The position numbers were made by a program, and so were the translations under genes. A model generated the notes under the pieces. The model was not told the origin of the DNA. It saw nothing but the letters and a program-made list of their open reading frames with translations, and searched no databases. From assembly GCA_030673895.1 (NCBI GenBank), contig JAUTCR010000067.1, forward strand, positions 1 through 64,000: a stretch of 64,000 nucleotides of DNA. Reading direction: 5' to 3'. The DNA comes from Verrucomicrobiota bacterium JB023 (GTDB lineage Bacteria; Verrucomicrobiota; Verrucomicrobiia; Verrucomicrobiales; Akkermansiaceae). Shown here piece by piece: positions 48,901 through 57,907 of this stretch. The stretch's first letter is position 1, and each line of letters begins with the position of its first letter.

Positions 48901-50593
48901 ACTTGCGTGGTTCCGTGATGCGGTAGCCCGCGCCATCAGTCTCCGTGCCGAAGCTCCAAATGCCGGAAGCGGCAGGCCCGCCCTTGTAATCGCAGATGAA
49001 AAATCGACCTTCATGTTCCCCGCCTAGAGCGGTGCCGGGCTGATAGGTGAGGCCGGAGGGGCCATTGGTGAGGTGGGAAATCGGAGGGAGTAGCCAGGCG
49101 GGTTGCTCGTCGTTCTCGGTATCCCACCATCGCTCGCCCATCCAGACATTCGGAGGACGCTTCTCCAAGCCGATCTGGCGATGGAAGGTGTGCATCACCT
49201 GGTGGTCAGTCCGCCATCCGGAATCCCCGCCATCGACCAGATAGACAAGCCGTGCCTTGTCACCCATGTCGGCATTGTTATCGACCGAAAAGGCATCTCC
49301 GACCTCGTTGAAGGCGATCTCCTTCGGGTTCCGGAGACCGAGGTGAAATATCTCGAAATTCGAGCCGTCGGGGTCGAAGCGAAAAGCCGCGCCCTGCTGG
49401 GGCAGGATGTATTGCAGGCCCTCCTTGGTCGTCAGATTCAGCCCGCGGTCGCCCACGCTGCCGTAGATGCGGCCATCGGGCCCCAGCGTGAAGCCATTGA
49501 GATCATGTCCGGACAGGGACACCCGCACCCCGAAGCCCTCCTGCAGGCTGGTCCGCTCATCCGCGACTCCATCGCCATCGTCATCCGACAAGGCCCAGAT
49601 GTGCGGGATGCAGGCGAAGTAGACCGTGCCCTCGAAGGCAAGAATCCCGGCAGCCGTCCCATCGAGTAAGTCGTCGAAGCCCTCGGCGAAGACCTTGGAC
49701 TCATCCGCCCGCCCATCGCCATCATGGTCAATGAGGAGGCGAATCCGCTCCGACTTGGCGGTCAGCTTCTCGATCGGGACGCGATCCTTCCACTTCTCAT
49801 GCAGCTCGCGGCGGTCATCAGTCGTCTGGGAGGCGATGTCATCGAGGACCCAGAAGAGACGGTCGCGATTGTCTTCGATCCCGAAGCGGAAGCGATGGGT
49901 CTCGGTGACGTAGAGGTCGCCGTTCTCCGCGATGCTAAGCGCGGTGGGAGAGACCACGCCATGGCTGTTTTGATCAGAGTGAATGGTGGCTTGGATGCCT
50001 GCGGGGAGAGTGAGGCCGGGCAGGGTGGGGGAGGATTTCAGGCCCGGCTCGAAGGGTTTGCCCTCGCGGGTGGCGGCAGGGAAGGCGGCATTCGGATTCG
50101 TGTGAAGCTGAATGTGATCGACGAGGAGGAAGCCCTCCGCAGAGTCATCGCGGAGCCGGAGAGTCACCTTCTCCCCCGCCAAGTTCCCGACATCGAGCGT
50201 GCGGGGGCGCAGCAGGCTATCGCCCTGACCCGTTTCTCGGAGAACGATCTCGCCCTCCCGAAGGATCTCGAAGGCGACCTCCTCCTTGGCGCCGCCGATG
50301 AGCAGGCTTAGGTAAGGGCGGTCGATGGTGATCTCCGGGGAGATCAGGGAGCCGGTCGATTTCGGTCCGCCGTGAGCAGAGGATGCGAAGGATTCCCGGG
50401 CATAACCCTGGATTTTTCCTTTCAAGGACGCGGGGCCATCGACGGCGGGGCCGAGACCAAAGGCTTGGCCCTCGGCCTGCCAATCGCCAAAGCCATCACC
50501 CTCAAAGGCTTGCAGTAGGCGGGGCTTTGACGGGGACTCGTCGACGGCGAACGCTGCCAAGGTCGTCGCGAGGAAAGCATAGAAAAATTGCAT
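45992..50593 (-). CDS. PVC-type membrane-bound dehydrogenase with HEAT repeats and two c-type cytochrome domains
   Basis: Beta-propeller dehydrogenase motifs (GDLYVTETHRFRFG, HLGLRNPKEIAFNE), HEAT array, CARCHAVD and CTACHQAN heme motifs, C-terminal TM. Confidence 0.9.
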   Translation of the reverse strand: MQFFYAFLATTLAAFAVDESPSKPRLLQAFEGDGFGDWQAEGQAFGLGPAVDGPASLKGKIQGYARESFASSAHGGPKSTGSLISPEITIDRPYLSLLIGGAKEEVAFEILREGEIVLRETGQGDSLLRPRTLDVGNLAGEKVTLRLRDDSAEGFLLVDHIQLHTNPNAAFPAATREGKPFEPGLKSSPTLPGLTLPAGIQATIHSDQNSHGVVSPTALSIAENGDLYVTETHRFRFGIEDNRDRLFWVLDDIASQTTDDRRELHEKWKDRVPIEKLTAKSERIRLLIDHDGDGRADESKVFAEGFDDLLDGTAAGILAFEGTVYFACIPHIWALSDDDGDGVADERTSLQEGFGVRVSLSGHDLNGFTLGPDGRIYGSVGDRGLNLTTKEGLQYILPQQGAAFRFDPDGSNFEIFHLGLRNPKEIAFNEVGDAFSVDNNADMGDKARLVYLVDGGDSGWRTDHQVMHTFHRQIGLEKRPPNVWMGERWWDTENDEQPAWLLPPISHLTNGPSGLTYQPGTALGGEHEGRFFICDYKGGPAASGIWSFGTETDGAGYRITEPRKFLWGLGATDIEFGYDGRAYITDFVTGWSSSNKGRVISLETSSPHEKAEEVAQLMDEGFQERDDDELAELIGHEDFRIRLRAQYELARRPTGLGIFATLLAPQENGADASLLPSLDDQVVGVPLSQNLLPGDNEALTYPRLHALWGLWMISRLERDERAASLLVASLKDPSAELRAQAARALGEAPLTDGSSLLEALADPSARVRFHAALALGRQRIPQAFEPLLGLAIKAGKANDRYLLHAAVVGLSGCSNPTELTSLSSHALPSARMAALLALRRLGDPGVANFLFDLDPRIQAEAIRSIHDGPIEAARPALAAVADQVLQGGKNKLPSLVFRRLIHSLFRLGTAENAKRLMTVALDENVALPIRREALRLLEQWTSPHPVDQSLGRYAPLRPRPKSEIEPLIARDLAPLLAGESRLTSEAIALVTSYGILPESLSTRQVIDLVKNKKLGEQARKLGLDLLLQQQPDGLPALVQSLFEDTSQPAGLRLAALEHLAQSSPAEALPALKEGLKSDQLTLRRGAISLLAGSPSPQAAEWLIDRLELFTRGDGDPRILLELLTSAQARDEPAVQIALENYQLSLPPNDPLAPFYPALAGGDPAHGKSLFETHPAAQCARCHAVDPKADAANMAGPHLAGIGQQSHRYLLEALIRPSDTIASGFAPLTIKLTNDEILSGTLLERTADHVDLLVEGEALRIKTQDIANTSDPTSPMPPMGPLLASSEIRDLVAYLNTLKVEPAIKKPLAQDPKPYHPFPAPEKEEMAEETTTPAPAEADAANAAGGIPEGIDSDFWEVGKTAYATCTACHQANGAGVPGAFPPLAGSEWVTGPVENLIRMQLRGLQGEIEVKGETYNNIMPPMAYQTDEQIAAVLTYVRNSFGNSASPVSPDEVAALRDEAGQPMLTVADLKDPAEAEPEPAAKQGPTELKSAIGPDVKMPKGESDFEFPMPLFAIVFLVLIGLTTVKMILGKS

Positions 50594-50710
50594 GACTGTG
50601 ATCTCGTGGAAGCATTTAGCGGCCGCTCCCTGCGGCTGTCAAAAGCTAGTCTTGCGAAACGTGCGGCCTTCGCTCTCGACAGATTTGAGCGACTTTCGAA
50701 TGCTGGACCC

Positions 50711-51337
50711 GTGAGCCAAGTCCACGTTGTCGATCATCCCCTTGTTAAGCGGAGCCTCACCATTCTGCGTGATGAGGCCACCCTTGCGCCGGACTTCCGG
50801 TTGCACCTGCGTCTCATTGCTCGTTTTTTAGCCGCCAAGGCCTCGGAAGATGTGGGTGTGGTGGAGACAGAAGTGCGCACCCCCCTGCAGATGACGAGCG
50901 GGACCGCCCTGGCCCGACCCATCGTGCTGGCGCCCATCCTGCGGGCTGGTCTGGGCATGGCTGAGGGCATGCTGGAGATGGTGCCCGATGCCCGGATGGC
51001 CCACCTCGGTCTCTACCGGGATGAAGAGACGCTCGAGCCCAAGGTCTATTATGAGAGCTATCCTCCGGATTTCGCGGAAAGCCACGTCGTCCTTGTCGAC
51101 CCGATGCTGGCGACGGGCGGGAGTAGCGTGGCTGCGGCGGATATGGTCAAGGCCGCAGGCGCGACCTCGGTGAGTTTTCTCAATCTGGTGAGTTGTCCCG
51201 AGGGCATTGCCGAATTTCACAAGCATCACCCGGACATTTGCATCGTGACCGCATCGGTCGATGAGGGCTTGAACGAGAAGGGCTACATCGTGCCGGGTCT
51301 GGGCGACGCCGGGGATCGATACTTTGGAACCTGTTGA
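50711..51337 (+). CDS. upp: Uracil phosphoribosyltransferase, GTG start
   Basis: VHVVDHPLVKRSLTILRDEAT, PILRAGLGMAEGML, VVLVDPMLATGGS, YIVPGLGDAGDRYFGT; 208 aa from this start. Confidence 0.95.
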   Translation: MSQVHVVDHPLVKRSLTILRDEATLAPDFRLHLRLIARFLAAKASEDVGVVETEVRTPLQMTSGTALARPIVLAPILRAGLGMAEGMLEMVPDARMAHLGLYRDEETLEPKVYYESYPPDFAESHVVLVDPMLATGGSSVAAADMVKAAGATSVSFLNLVSCPEGIAEFHKHHPDICIVTASVDEGLNEKGYIVPGLGDAGDRYFGTC

Positions 51338-51764
51338 GACGATGACGGATGACGAACTCATGAGCGTGGCGCGGGAGGTAGCTGGGCGGGCTTATTGCCC
51401 CTATTCCGGCTTCCGGGTGGGGGCGGCTCTGCTGAGTCGGAGTGGCCAGGTCCACGCGGGCTGCAATGTGGAGAACGCCTCCTACGGGGTGACCATTTGC
51501 GCGGAGCGGGGGGCTCTCATGTCCGGGCGCGCTGCCGAGGGTGAGGAGTTTGCCATTGCCCGGGTGGCTCTTTGTTTGCCGGGTATTCCGCGGGAGGAGT
51601 TGCCCGCAGGAGGCTGGCCTTGCGGTGCTTGTCGCCAGGCCTTGGCAGAGTTCGCCTCAGATGAGGTGATGGTTCTCAGCACGGGGGAGGATCCGGGCTT
51701 CATGGTCACCAGCACGATGGGGGAATTACTTCCGATGGCCTTCCGCGGAGCGGTCCTCAAATGA
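51324..51764 (+). CDS. cdd: Cytidine deaminase
   Basis: RAYCPYSGFRVGAALL, GCNVENASYGVTICAERGA, PCGACRQALAEF; overlaps upp. ATG alternative at 51342. Confidence 0.95.
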   Translation: MEPVETMTDDELMSVAREVAGRAYCPYSGFRVGAALLSRSGQVHAGCNVENASYGVTICAERGALMSGRAAEGEEFAIARVALCLPGIPREELPAGGWPCGACRQALAEFASDEVMVLSTGEDPGFMVTSTMGELLPMAFRGAVLK

Positions 51765-51777
51765 GCGTTTCAGCAGC

Positions 51778-52506
51778 TTACCAAATCGCCGGCGGCAGCT
51801 CAACCACGCGGTCGTTGAGCGCGGTGAAGAGGCGATCCCCTTTTCCGAACGAGTAGGTCTTCCCTCCAGTAAAGGATCCGAAGGCTGGTAGGACGAGCTG
51901 ATTGCCCCGCCACCAGAAGACGGGAGCACGGAATCCCGCCGCCGTGCCGTCCTTGATGCGGGCTACGGGGTGGAGGTGTCCGCCGAGGTGGAAGCCTTCG
52001 CTGTTCCCTGATTCCTCATCAGGGTCATGCAAGAGATGGAAGCCGTCGAGGGTCACTTCCCTGACGAGCGGCCAGTCCGGCCCAAGCGGATTCCTGCCGC
52101 AGGAGGCATCGTGATTGCCCTCAATCAGCGTGATTTCCGCCGAGCAGCTTTGCAACCAGGGGAGCAGCTGGTCCAGCACCTCGGGGGCGCAACCGACGCG
52201 GGCGTGCAGCAGGTCCCCGGCGATGAGGAGTTGTTCCGCTCCACAGCGCTCGAGCAAGCGCGTGATGCGACCCAGGTCGGTGGCGGTATCGCCCTCCGGG
52301 ACGGGCAGGCCCCGGGCGCGGAACGCAGCGGACTTGCCGAAGTGGGTATCGGATAGGACCAGGCACTTCGAGGAGGGAAGATAAACGGAGCGGTCAGCGA
52401 GGAGCTCGAGGGGGCCGGGAGGAAGGTCGAGGAGCACGGAGAGAAGAGCGGTTGCGGGCGGCAGATTCAAAATGGCGCAAGCTGCCAGGGAAAGGCTTGT
52501 CTCCAA
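51778..52506 (-). CDS. Metallophosphoesterase, PdeM-like (ligase-associated type)
   Basis: LVLSDTHFGKSAAFRARGLPVPEG, AGDLLHAR, IEGNHDASCG, GGHLHP. Confidence 0.85.
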   Translation of the reverse strand: METSLSLAACAILNLPPATALLSVLLDLPPGPLELLADRSVYLPSSKCLVLSDTHFGKSAAFRARGLPVPEGDTATDLGRITRLLERCGAEQLLIAGDLLHARVGCAPEVLDQLLPWLQSCSAEITLIEGNHDASCGRNPLGPDWPLVREVTLDGFHLLHDPDEESGNSEGFHLGGHLHPVARIKDGTAAGFRAPVFWWRGNQLVLPAFGSFTGGKTYSFGKGDRLFTALNDRVVELPPAIW

Positions 52507-52533
52507 GTTTCTGGTCTCTGCTAAAAGCGGGAC

Positions 52534-53220
52534 GTGATGATGTCTCGGAACCTGCGGGCCGGCCTGGCCGTTCTCGCTGCGATTTTTCCACTACTCGGGG
52601 TCTTCCTCTGGGGGTGGAATGTGAGGGAAGTGGTCATTCTTTATTGGTTCGAGAATCTTATCATCGGGCTTTGGCAGCTTGCCAAGATGGGCTTGGCTGG
52701 CATTGGGCAGAAGTCGGCGGGCTGCAGCCTCTTCTTCCTAATGGGCTTCTTCACCGTGCATTACGGGGGCTTCTGCGCAGGTCACGGAGTGTTTATTCTC
52801 GCCCTGACCGGGGGTGAGGGGGCTTCCGGGGCTCCCAGAGCATTGGGGTCGATGGGAGATTGGTGGGGGCCCTTCATCTTCATCGGTCTGTTAATCAGCG
52901 TGGTGCGGGATGCTTGGGCCAGCTTGCCCGAAGCCGCCCTCTGGTCGGTGGCCTCCATGTTTGCGATGCGCGGGCTTGGGGTTTGGCAGGACTTCATTCA
53001 AAGCGGCGAATGGAAAAATGTGGAAGGCAATCGCCTCATGCTAGAGCCCTATCAGAATGTGATCATCCTCCACGTTGCTATCATCATCGGTGGAGGGCTG
53101 GTGATGTGGCGGCAAGACGCCTGGCCCCTGCTGGGCTTGATTGTTCTCGGTAAACTAGGTCTCGATCTCCGCGCAATCTTCAAGGCCCCAGCCACGACCA
53201 AGGAGGGCAACACAAGGTAG
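52534..53220 (+). CDS. DUF6498-like integral membrane protein
   Basis: WNVREVVILYWFENLIIGLWQLAKM, FFTVHYGGFCAGHGVFI. Confidence 0.7.
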   Translation: MMMSRNLRAGLAVLAAIFPLLGVFLWGWNVREVVILYWFENLIIGLWQLAKMGLAGIGQKSAGCSLFFLMGFFTVHYGGFCAGHGVFILALTGGEGASGAPRALGSMGDWWGPFIFIGLLISVVRDAWASLPEAALWSVASMFAMRGLGVWQDFIQSGEWKNVEGNRLMLEPYQNVIILHVAIIIGGGLVMWRQDAWPLLGLIVLGKLGLDLRAIFKAPATTKEGNTR

Positions 53221-53329
53221 AGAATCCGGTCTCTGGCAAGAAAAGCCGGGCTCTAGCAGAGGATAGCGCGCTGAAAATATCGGCTCTTGGCTGTAAAGCG
53301 ACCGGTCCAGCGGACGTAGCAAAGCGAAA

Positions 53330-54874
53330 ATGATGGGGATGCGTATCGGTTGGGTGGGATTGATGGCCTTGGCTCTGGCCTTGGCGGCAAGGGGGCAGGA
53401 CATCGACGGTAAGGCGCAATACGAGATGCTGTGCGGGGCTTGCCACGGTGCGGATGGCAGAGGAGCCAGTGCGGAATTTCCCCCTTTGCAGGGAAGCGAA
53501 TGGATACAGGGGGATCCGGAGCGCATGATCCAAGTGATCCTGCATGGTCTGGAGGGGCCGGTCACGGTCAAGGGGAAGACTTATAACCTCGCCATGCCAC
53601 CACAAGGCGCGGCGCTCGACGACGACCAGATTGTGGCCATCGTCAACTACGTCCGAGGCCAATGGGGGGAAGATGAAGGAACGGTCACTCTCGATGAGGT
53701 GGCCAAGGCGCGCAAGCATACCGAAGGGCGCGGCGAAATGTGGAAGGATTGGCAACTCCTCAAGCGCTGGCCGCTGCCTTCGCAGGCCGGGCCGATCAAG
53801 AATCTCATTGCGAGTGTCTACAAGGGCACCTTCAAGACGATGCCTGACTTCGAAAAGCTGGAGCTGGCCGCCGTGGAGGAGGAGCATTCCGGCCTGATCG
53901 ATGTGGCCCAAGCGGGCTTGAAGGACCATTTCGCCGTCGTTTGGGAGGGCGACCTCAAGGTCGCATCCAAGGGCCGCTATCGGTTCCGTCTCAACTCGGA
54001 CGATGGTTCCCGCGTCTTCGTTAATGGGAAGGAAGTTGTTCGCATTGACGGATTGGGTCCAATGAAGCGGCAGCAGGAAGGAGCGATCGAGCTCGAGCCT
54101 GGAATCGCCAAGTTGCGGGTGGAATACTTCGAGCATACCGGCGAGGAGGGCATTTCCCTCTCTTGGGGAAAGGGAGGGAAGTTGGAGCCCCTGTCCCAAG
54201 GGCGTCAGGCCAGCCGTCGGGGTCGCTACTCGCCTCACCCGCTGGTTGTTAGTGAGAAAGCGAGGATCTACCGCAATTTCATCGAGGGAACCGGGGCGCG
54301 CTCCATCGGCGTCGGCTATCCCGGTGGAGTGAATTTGGCCTTTGATGCGGACGAGCTGAGCCTCGGACTCGCATGGGTGGGTGATTTCATCGATGCCGGC
54401 CTCCATTGGACCGCGCGGGGGCAGGGCAGTCAGGTCCCGGCGGGTCAGCGCATCATCGAGCTGGGAGGCGCGCCAGGCTTTGCCCTTGATGAGGGCGGGG
54501 GCTGGCCGACCGATTGGCAGAAGCATCTGACGCACACCTTCCGGGGCTACCGCCTTGACGAGATGCGGCGCCCAACCTTCCGCTATGAAGTGGGTGGCGT
54601 GAACGTGGAGGACAAGCCTCAGAACGTGGGTAGCGACGAGCTGGTGCGCTCACTTGTCTTGCAAAGCCGGGGGCCTGCCGAACTCATGATGCGCTTGGCT
54701 GGGCAGGGAGTCCGGCGTCTCGGGTCCCATCACTACGACTTGGGCGAAGGGGTGCATCTCGAGATTGCGCAATCGAATCAAGTGGAGCCCATCTTGTCCG
54801 ATGGCGCTCTCCTGCTTCGCCTGAAGCTGAAGAAAGGGGAAAACCGCCTGGGGCTCCGATACATGTGGAAATGA
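53330..54874 (+). CDS. Secreted c-type cytochrome/PA14-domain protein
   Basis: CGACHGADG heme motif; GRYRFRLNSDDGSRVFVNGKEVV...LRVEYFEHTGEEGISLSW PA14-like region. Confidence 0.87.
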   Translation: MMGMRIGWVGLMALALALAARGQDIDGKAQYEMLCGACHGADGRGASAEFPPLQGSEWIQGDPERMIQVILHGLEGPVTVKGKTYNLAMPPQGAALDDDQIVAIVNYVRGQWGEDEGTVTLDEVAKARKHTEGRGEMWKDWQLLKRWPLPSQAGPIKNLIASVYKGTFKTMPDFEKLELAAVEEEHSGLIDVAQAGLKDHFAVVWEGDLKVASKGRYRFRLNSDDGSRVFVNGKEVVRIDGLGPMKRQQEGAIELEPGIAKLRVEYFEHTGEEGISLSWGKGGKLEPLSQGRQASRRGRYSPHPLVVSEKARIYRNFIEGTGARSIGVGYPGGVNLAFDADELSLGLAWVGDFIDAGLHWTARGQGSQVPAGQRIIELGGAPGFALDEGGGWPTDWQKHLTHTFRGYRLDEMRRPTFRYEVGGVNVEDKPQNVGSDELVRSLVLQSRGPAELMMRLAGQGVRRLGSHHYDLGEGVHLEIAQSNQVEPILSDGALLLRLKLKKGENRLGLRYMWK

Positions 54875-54888
54875 GAGGAAGAGAGAAG

Positions 54889-56334
54889 ATGAGGAACTTA
54901 TTCACAGCCGCCATTGGGCTCGCCTTGGCCGTGGCTTCGCCTGCGGAGGATTACTACTCACGTGAGGAAATCCCCCTGCCACCGGGCGAGGTGATGGAAC
55001 TCGGTTCCATCGCTCTATTACCGGAGAAGCGAGTCGCAGTCTCTAGCCGCCGGGGGGATATCTGGATTTGTGAGGGCGCCTACGGGGAGGACTTGACGAA
55101 GGTCACTTGGAAGAAATTCGCGGAGGGCTTGCACGAGCCATTCGGCATGTTCTGGCGCGATGGCTGGCTCTGGCTCACGCAGCGGCCCGAGGTGACGAAG
55201 ATCAGGGACACCGATGGGGATTGGGAAGCTGATGAGTTCGTCACGGTCGCGGCTCCCTGGGGCATTAACGGCAATTATCACGAATACGCCTTCGGCTCCG
55301 AGCCGGATCAGAATGGTGACATTTGGGTCGCGCTGTGCCTGACCGGATCGGGCTCGGCAGCGGACGAGTCCCCCTTCCGGGGCTGGGGCTTCCGCATCAC
55401 GCCCAAGGGGGATGCCATCCCGGTGGTTTCGGGAATCCGCTCGCCGGGAGGGATTGGCTTCAATGCCAAGGGCGATACCTTTTACTGTGATAATCAGGGG
55501 CTTTGGAACGGCAGTTCGTCGCTCAAACACATGAAGCCGGGCGGCTTCATGGGCAATCCCACGGGCAACAAATACTGGAAGCTCCAGAATGTCCTCCCGC
55601 AGCCTCCCGAGCCCGCGAACGAGTCCCGCATTGAGACAGAGCGGAAGAAGTTCCCCGCCTTGGTTCCTCCCGCCGTGGTCTTTCCACACGGCTTGGTCGG
55701 CCAGTCGCCCACCGCAGTGCTGACCGACACCACGGAAGGCCAATTCGGTCCCTTCGCCGGGCAAGTCTTCGTCGGCGAGCAGACCCACTCGCAGGTGCAG
55801 CGGGTCTTTCTTGAGGAGGTCAAGGGCGTGTATCAGGGTGCCGTTTGGCACTTCACCGAGGGCTACCGCTCCGGCATCGTGCCGATGAGGATGGCCGCAG
55901 ATGGCACCCTCTTCGTGGGCGGGACCAATCGCGGCTGGGCCTCGCGGGGAGGGAAGCCATTCACCTTCGAGCGGACCCGTTGGACCGGCCGGGTGCCTTT
56001 CGAGGCGAAGGAGATGAGAATTACCCCGGAAGGGTGGGAGCTCACCTTTACCAAGCCCGTCGACGCGAATCTCGCGGCGGACACCGCCAACTACAAGATG
56101 GCGGCCTGGACCTACGTTTATCAAAAAACCTATGGCAGTCCGCAAGTGGACAAGGTGACGCCCAAGGTCGTGAAGGCAGAAGTCGCCGGAGACGGACTGA
56201 GCGTCAAACTGACGGTCGAGGGACGGGTCAAGGGGCACGTCCACGAGCTGGATTACAGCCCGCTGCAGAGTGCTGCGGGCGAGGCTCTCTGGCACTCCAA
56301 GTGTTGGTATACCATCAACGAGTGGGCTCCCTGA
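54889..56334 (+). CDS. Sorbosone dehydrogenase-like beta-propeller protein
   Basis: GSIALLPEKRVAVSSRRGDIWICEG, LHEPFGMFWRDGWLWLTQRPEVTKI, TFYCDNQGLWNGSSSLKH. Start at MRNLFTAAIGL; overlaps the previous stop in the track. Confidence 0.85.
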   Translation: MRNLFTAAIGLALAVASPAEDYYSREEIPLPPGEVMELGSIALLPEKRVAVSSRRGDIWICEGAYGEDLTKVTWKKFAEGLHEPFGMFWRDGWLWLTQRPEVTKIRDTDGDWEADEFVTVAAPWGINGNYHEYAFGSEPDQNGDIWVALCLTGSGSAADESPFRGWGFRITPKGDAIPVVSGIRSPGGIGFNAKGDTFYCDNQGLWNGSSSLKHMKPGGFMGNPTGNKYWKLQNVLPQPPEPANESRIETERKKFPALVPPAVVFPHGLVGQSPTAVLTDTTEGQFGPFAGQVFVGEQTHSQVQRVFLEEVKGVYQGAVWHFTEGYRSGIVPMRMAADGTLFVGGTNRGWASRGGKPFTFERTRWTGRVPFEAKEMRITPEGWELTFTKPVDANLAADTANYKMAAWTYVYQKTYGSPQVDKVTPKVVKAEVAGDGLSVKLTVEGRVKGHVHELDYSPLQSAAGEALWHSKCWYTINEWAP

Positions 56335-56451
56335 GCAATTGGCCGTCAAAGGAGACATTCCAGAGCGCATCGCCGCGCGGCGGGGCAGGAGACCCGGCCC
56401 TCCCGTGCATTTTTCATTTGGCCTTCTCCCAAGCCCGTTCAAGACTTCCCT

Positions 56452-57378
56452 GTGATCAAGCTCCTCATTCCCATCTGCGCTCTCGCCGTCGTCGGGTGCG
56501 AATCCTTTACTGACAGCGATACCCCGCCGCTGGTCGGCTCCGTCCAGGGCAAGAGCCCGGAAGCCGCCGTGCTCTTCCAAAAGGCCCAAAATTATCAGGC
56601 GGCGGGCAATACGAAGAATGCCATCAAGACCTTCCGCCGCGTGGCGAATAACTACCCATCTGATGCCAATGCCGCCGAGGCCCGTTTCATGGAGGCTTAC
56701 CTCCTCGATCAAAGCGGGGATCCGCTGGAATCCTTCGACGCCTACCAGAAGTTCATCAATCGTTACGCTGGCAGCCCCCGCTACGCGCAAGCGGTGAAGA
56801 GTCAGGAAGAGGTCGCCTATGCGGCGGTGAACGGGACGCTCAAGAGCAACTTCCTCGGGTTGAAGTCGCGTATCGATGAGAAGAAGCTCGTCGCGATGCT
56901 TGAGAAACTGCGCGACAACGCTCCCCAGGCGGCTTCCGCTCCCCGCGCGCAATACGCCATCGGGCAAGTCCTGGAATCACGCGACAAGCCCAAGGAGGCA
57001 ATTCTGGCCTACGAGCAGCTCGTTTCGGAATACCCCAAGTCAGGCTACGCGCCGGAAGCCCAGTTCCGGATTGGGGAAATCCTCATCAAGGATTCTCAGA
57101 GTGGTAATCCTGACCAAGCTAACCTCGAGCGAGCCAAGCGAGCTTATAACGATCTCCTGTTGGCTTACCCCAGCTCGCCCTTCGCCCCCCAGGCCAAGCA
57201 GCGCATTGCCACCATTGGGCGTAGTGATTTACAAGCCTCCTACAACATCGCGGAATTTTATCGCAAGAAAGGTCAACTGGCTTCCGCAGCCTACTACTAT
57301 CAGGAGGTCGTCACCAAGGCTCCCGCCGGTCCCCTCCGCAATCAGGCCGCAGCTCGTCTGGGCGAGATCAATCGCTAA
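56452..57378 (+). CDS. TPR outer-membrane lipoprotein (BamD/YbgF-like), GTG start
   Basis: Lipobox VVGC; FQKAQNYQAAGNTKNAIKTFRRVANNYPSD and further TPR units. Confidence 0.82.
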   Translation: MIKLLIPICALAVVGCESFTDSDTPPLVGSVQGKSPEAAVLFQKAQNYQAAGNTKNAIKTFRRVANNYPSDANAAEARFMEAYLLDQSGDPLESFDAYQKFINRYAGSPRYAQAVKSQEEVAYAAVNGTLKSNFLGLKSRIDEKKLVAMLEKLRDNAPQAASAPRAQYAIGQVLESRDKPKEAILAYEQLVSEYPKSGYAPEAQFRIGEILIKDSQSGNPDQANLERAKRAYNDLLLAYPSSPFAPQAKQRIATIGRSDLQASYNIAEFYRKKGQLASAAYYYQEVVTKAPAGPLRNQAAARLGEINR

Positions 57379-57383
57379 CAACT

Positions 57384-57902
57384 ATGGGCCGCCTCTTCTC
57401 CAGCCTTTGGGCAAGCATACTGCCGATTCTGCTCGTCTCCTGTGCGGGCTATCAACTCGGTGGACCCAAACCCACCGCCCTCGCTGAGGTCTCCGCCATC
57501 CATGTGGCCATGGCGGAGAACAATACCCAGATCCCCCGCGCCGCCGCCACGGTGACCAATCATGTGGTGGATGCCTTGATTCGTGAGGGCACCTATCAGA
57601 TTGCCGATGGGGACTCAGCTGATGCGGTCCTCAAGGTCGCCTTTCATACCGTGGAGTTCGATGCCATCCGGACCGCGCGAGAGAATCGTCTCCGCCCCGA
57701 GGAGATGGAGATGACGGTGGAGCTGCGCTGGGAAATCGTCTCAGCCGCCAATCCTCTTGCGAAGCTGGATGCCGGCACCTCCAAGGGGCGGACCAATCTC
57801 TTCGTTGACCCCAACCTCCAGGCGGCGCGTCAATCCGCTCTCTCCGATGCCTTGCAACGGGCGTCCACCTCTCTCGCCGCCCGCTTGGCCAATGGTTTCT
57901 AA
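57384..57902 (+). CDS. lptE: LPS assembly lipoprotein LptE
   Basis: LVSCAGYQLGG lipobox plus LptE-like N-terminus; size and context. Confidence 0.82.
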   Translation: MGRLFSSLWASILPILLVSCAGYQLGGPKPTALAEVSAIHVAMAENNTQIPRAAATVTNHVVDALIREGTYQIADGDSADAVLKVAFHTVEFDAIRTARENRLRPEEMEMTVELRWEIVSAANPLAKLDAGTSKGRTNLFVDPNLQAARQSALSDALQRASTSLAARLANGF

Positions 57903-57907
57903 CGACG

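Noticed and set aside
55018-56967. 649-aa minus-strand ORF
   Set aside because: Antisense to the sorbosone dehydrogenase-like gene and the following lipoprotein gene, both of which have strong family motifs.
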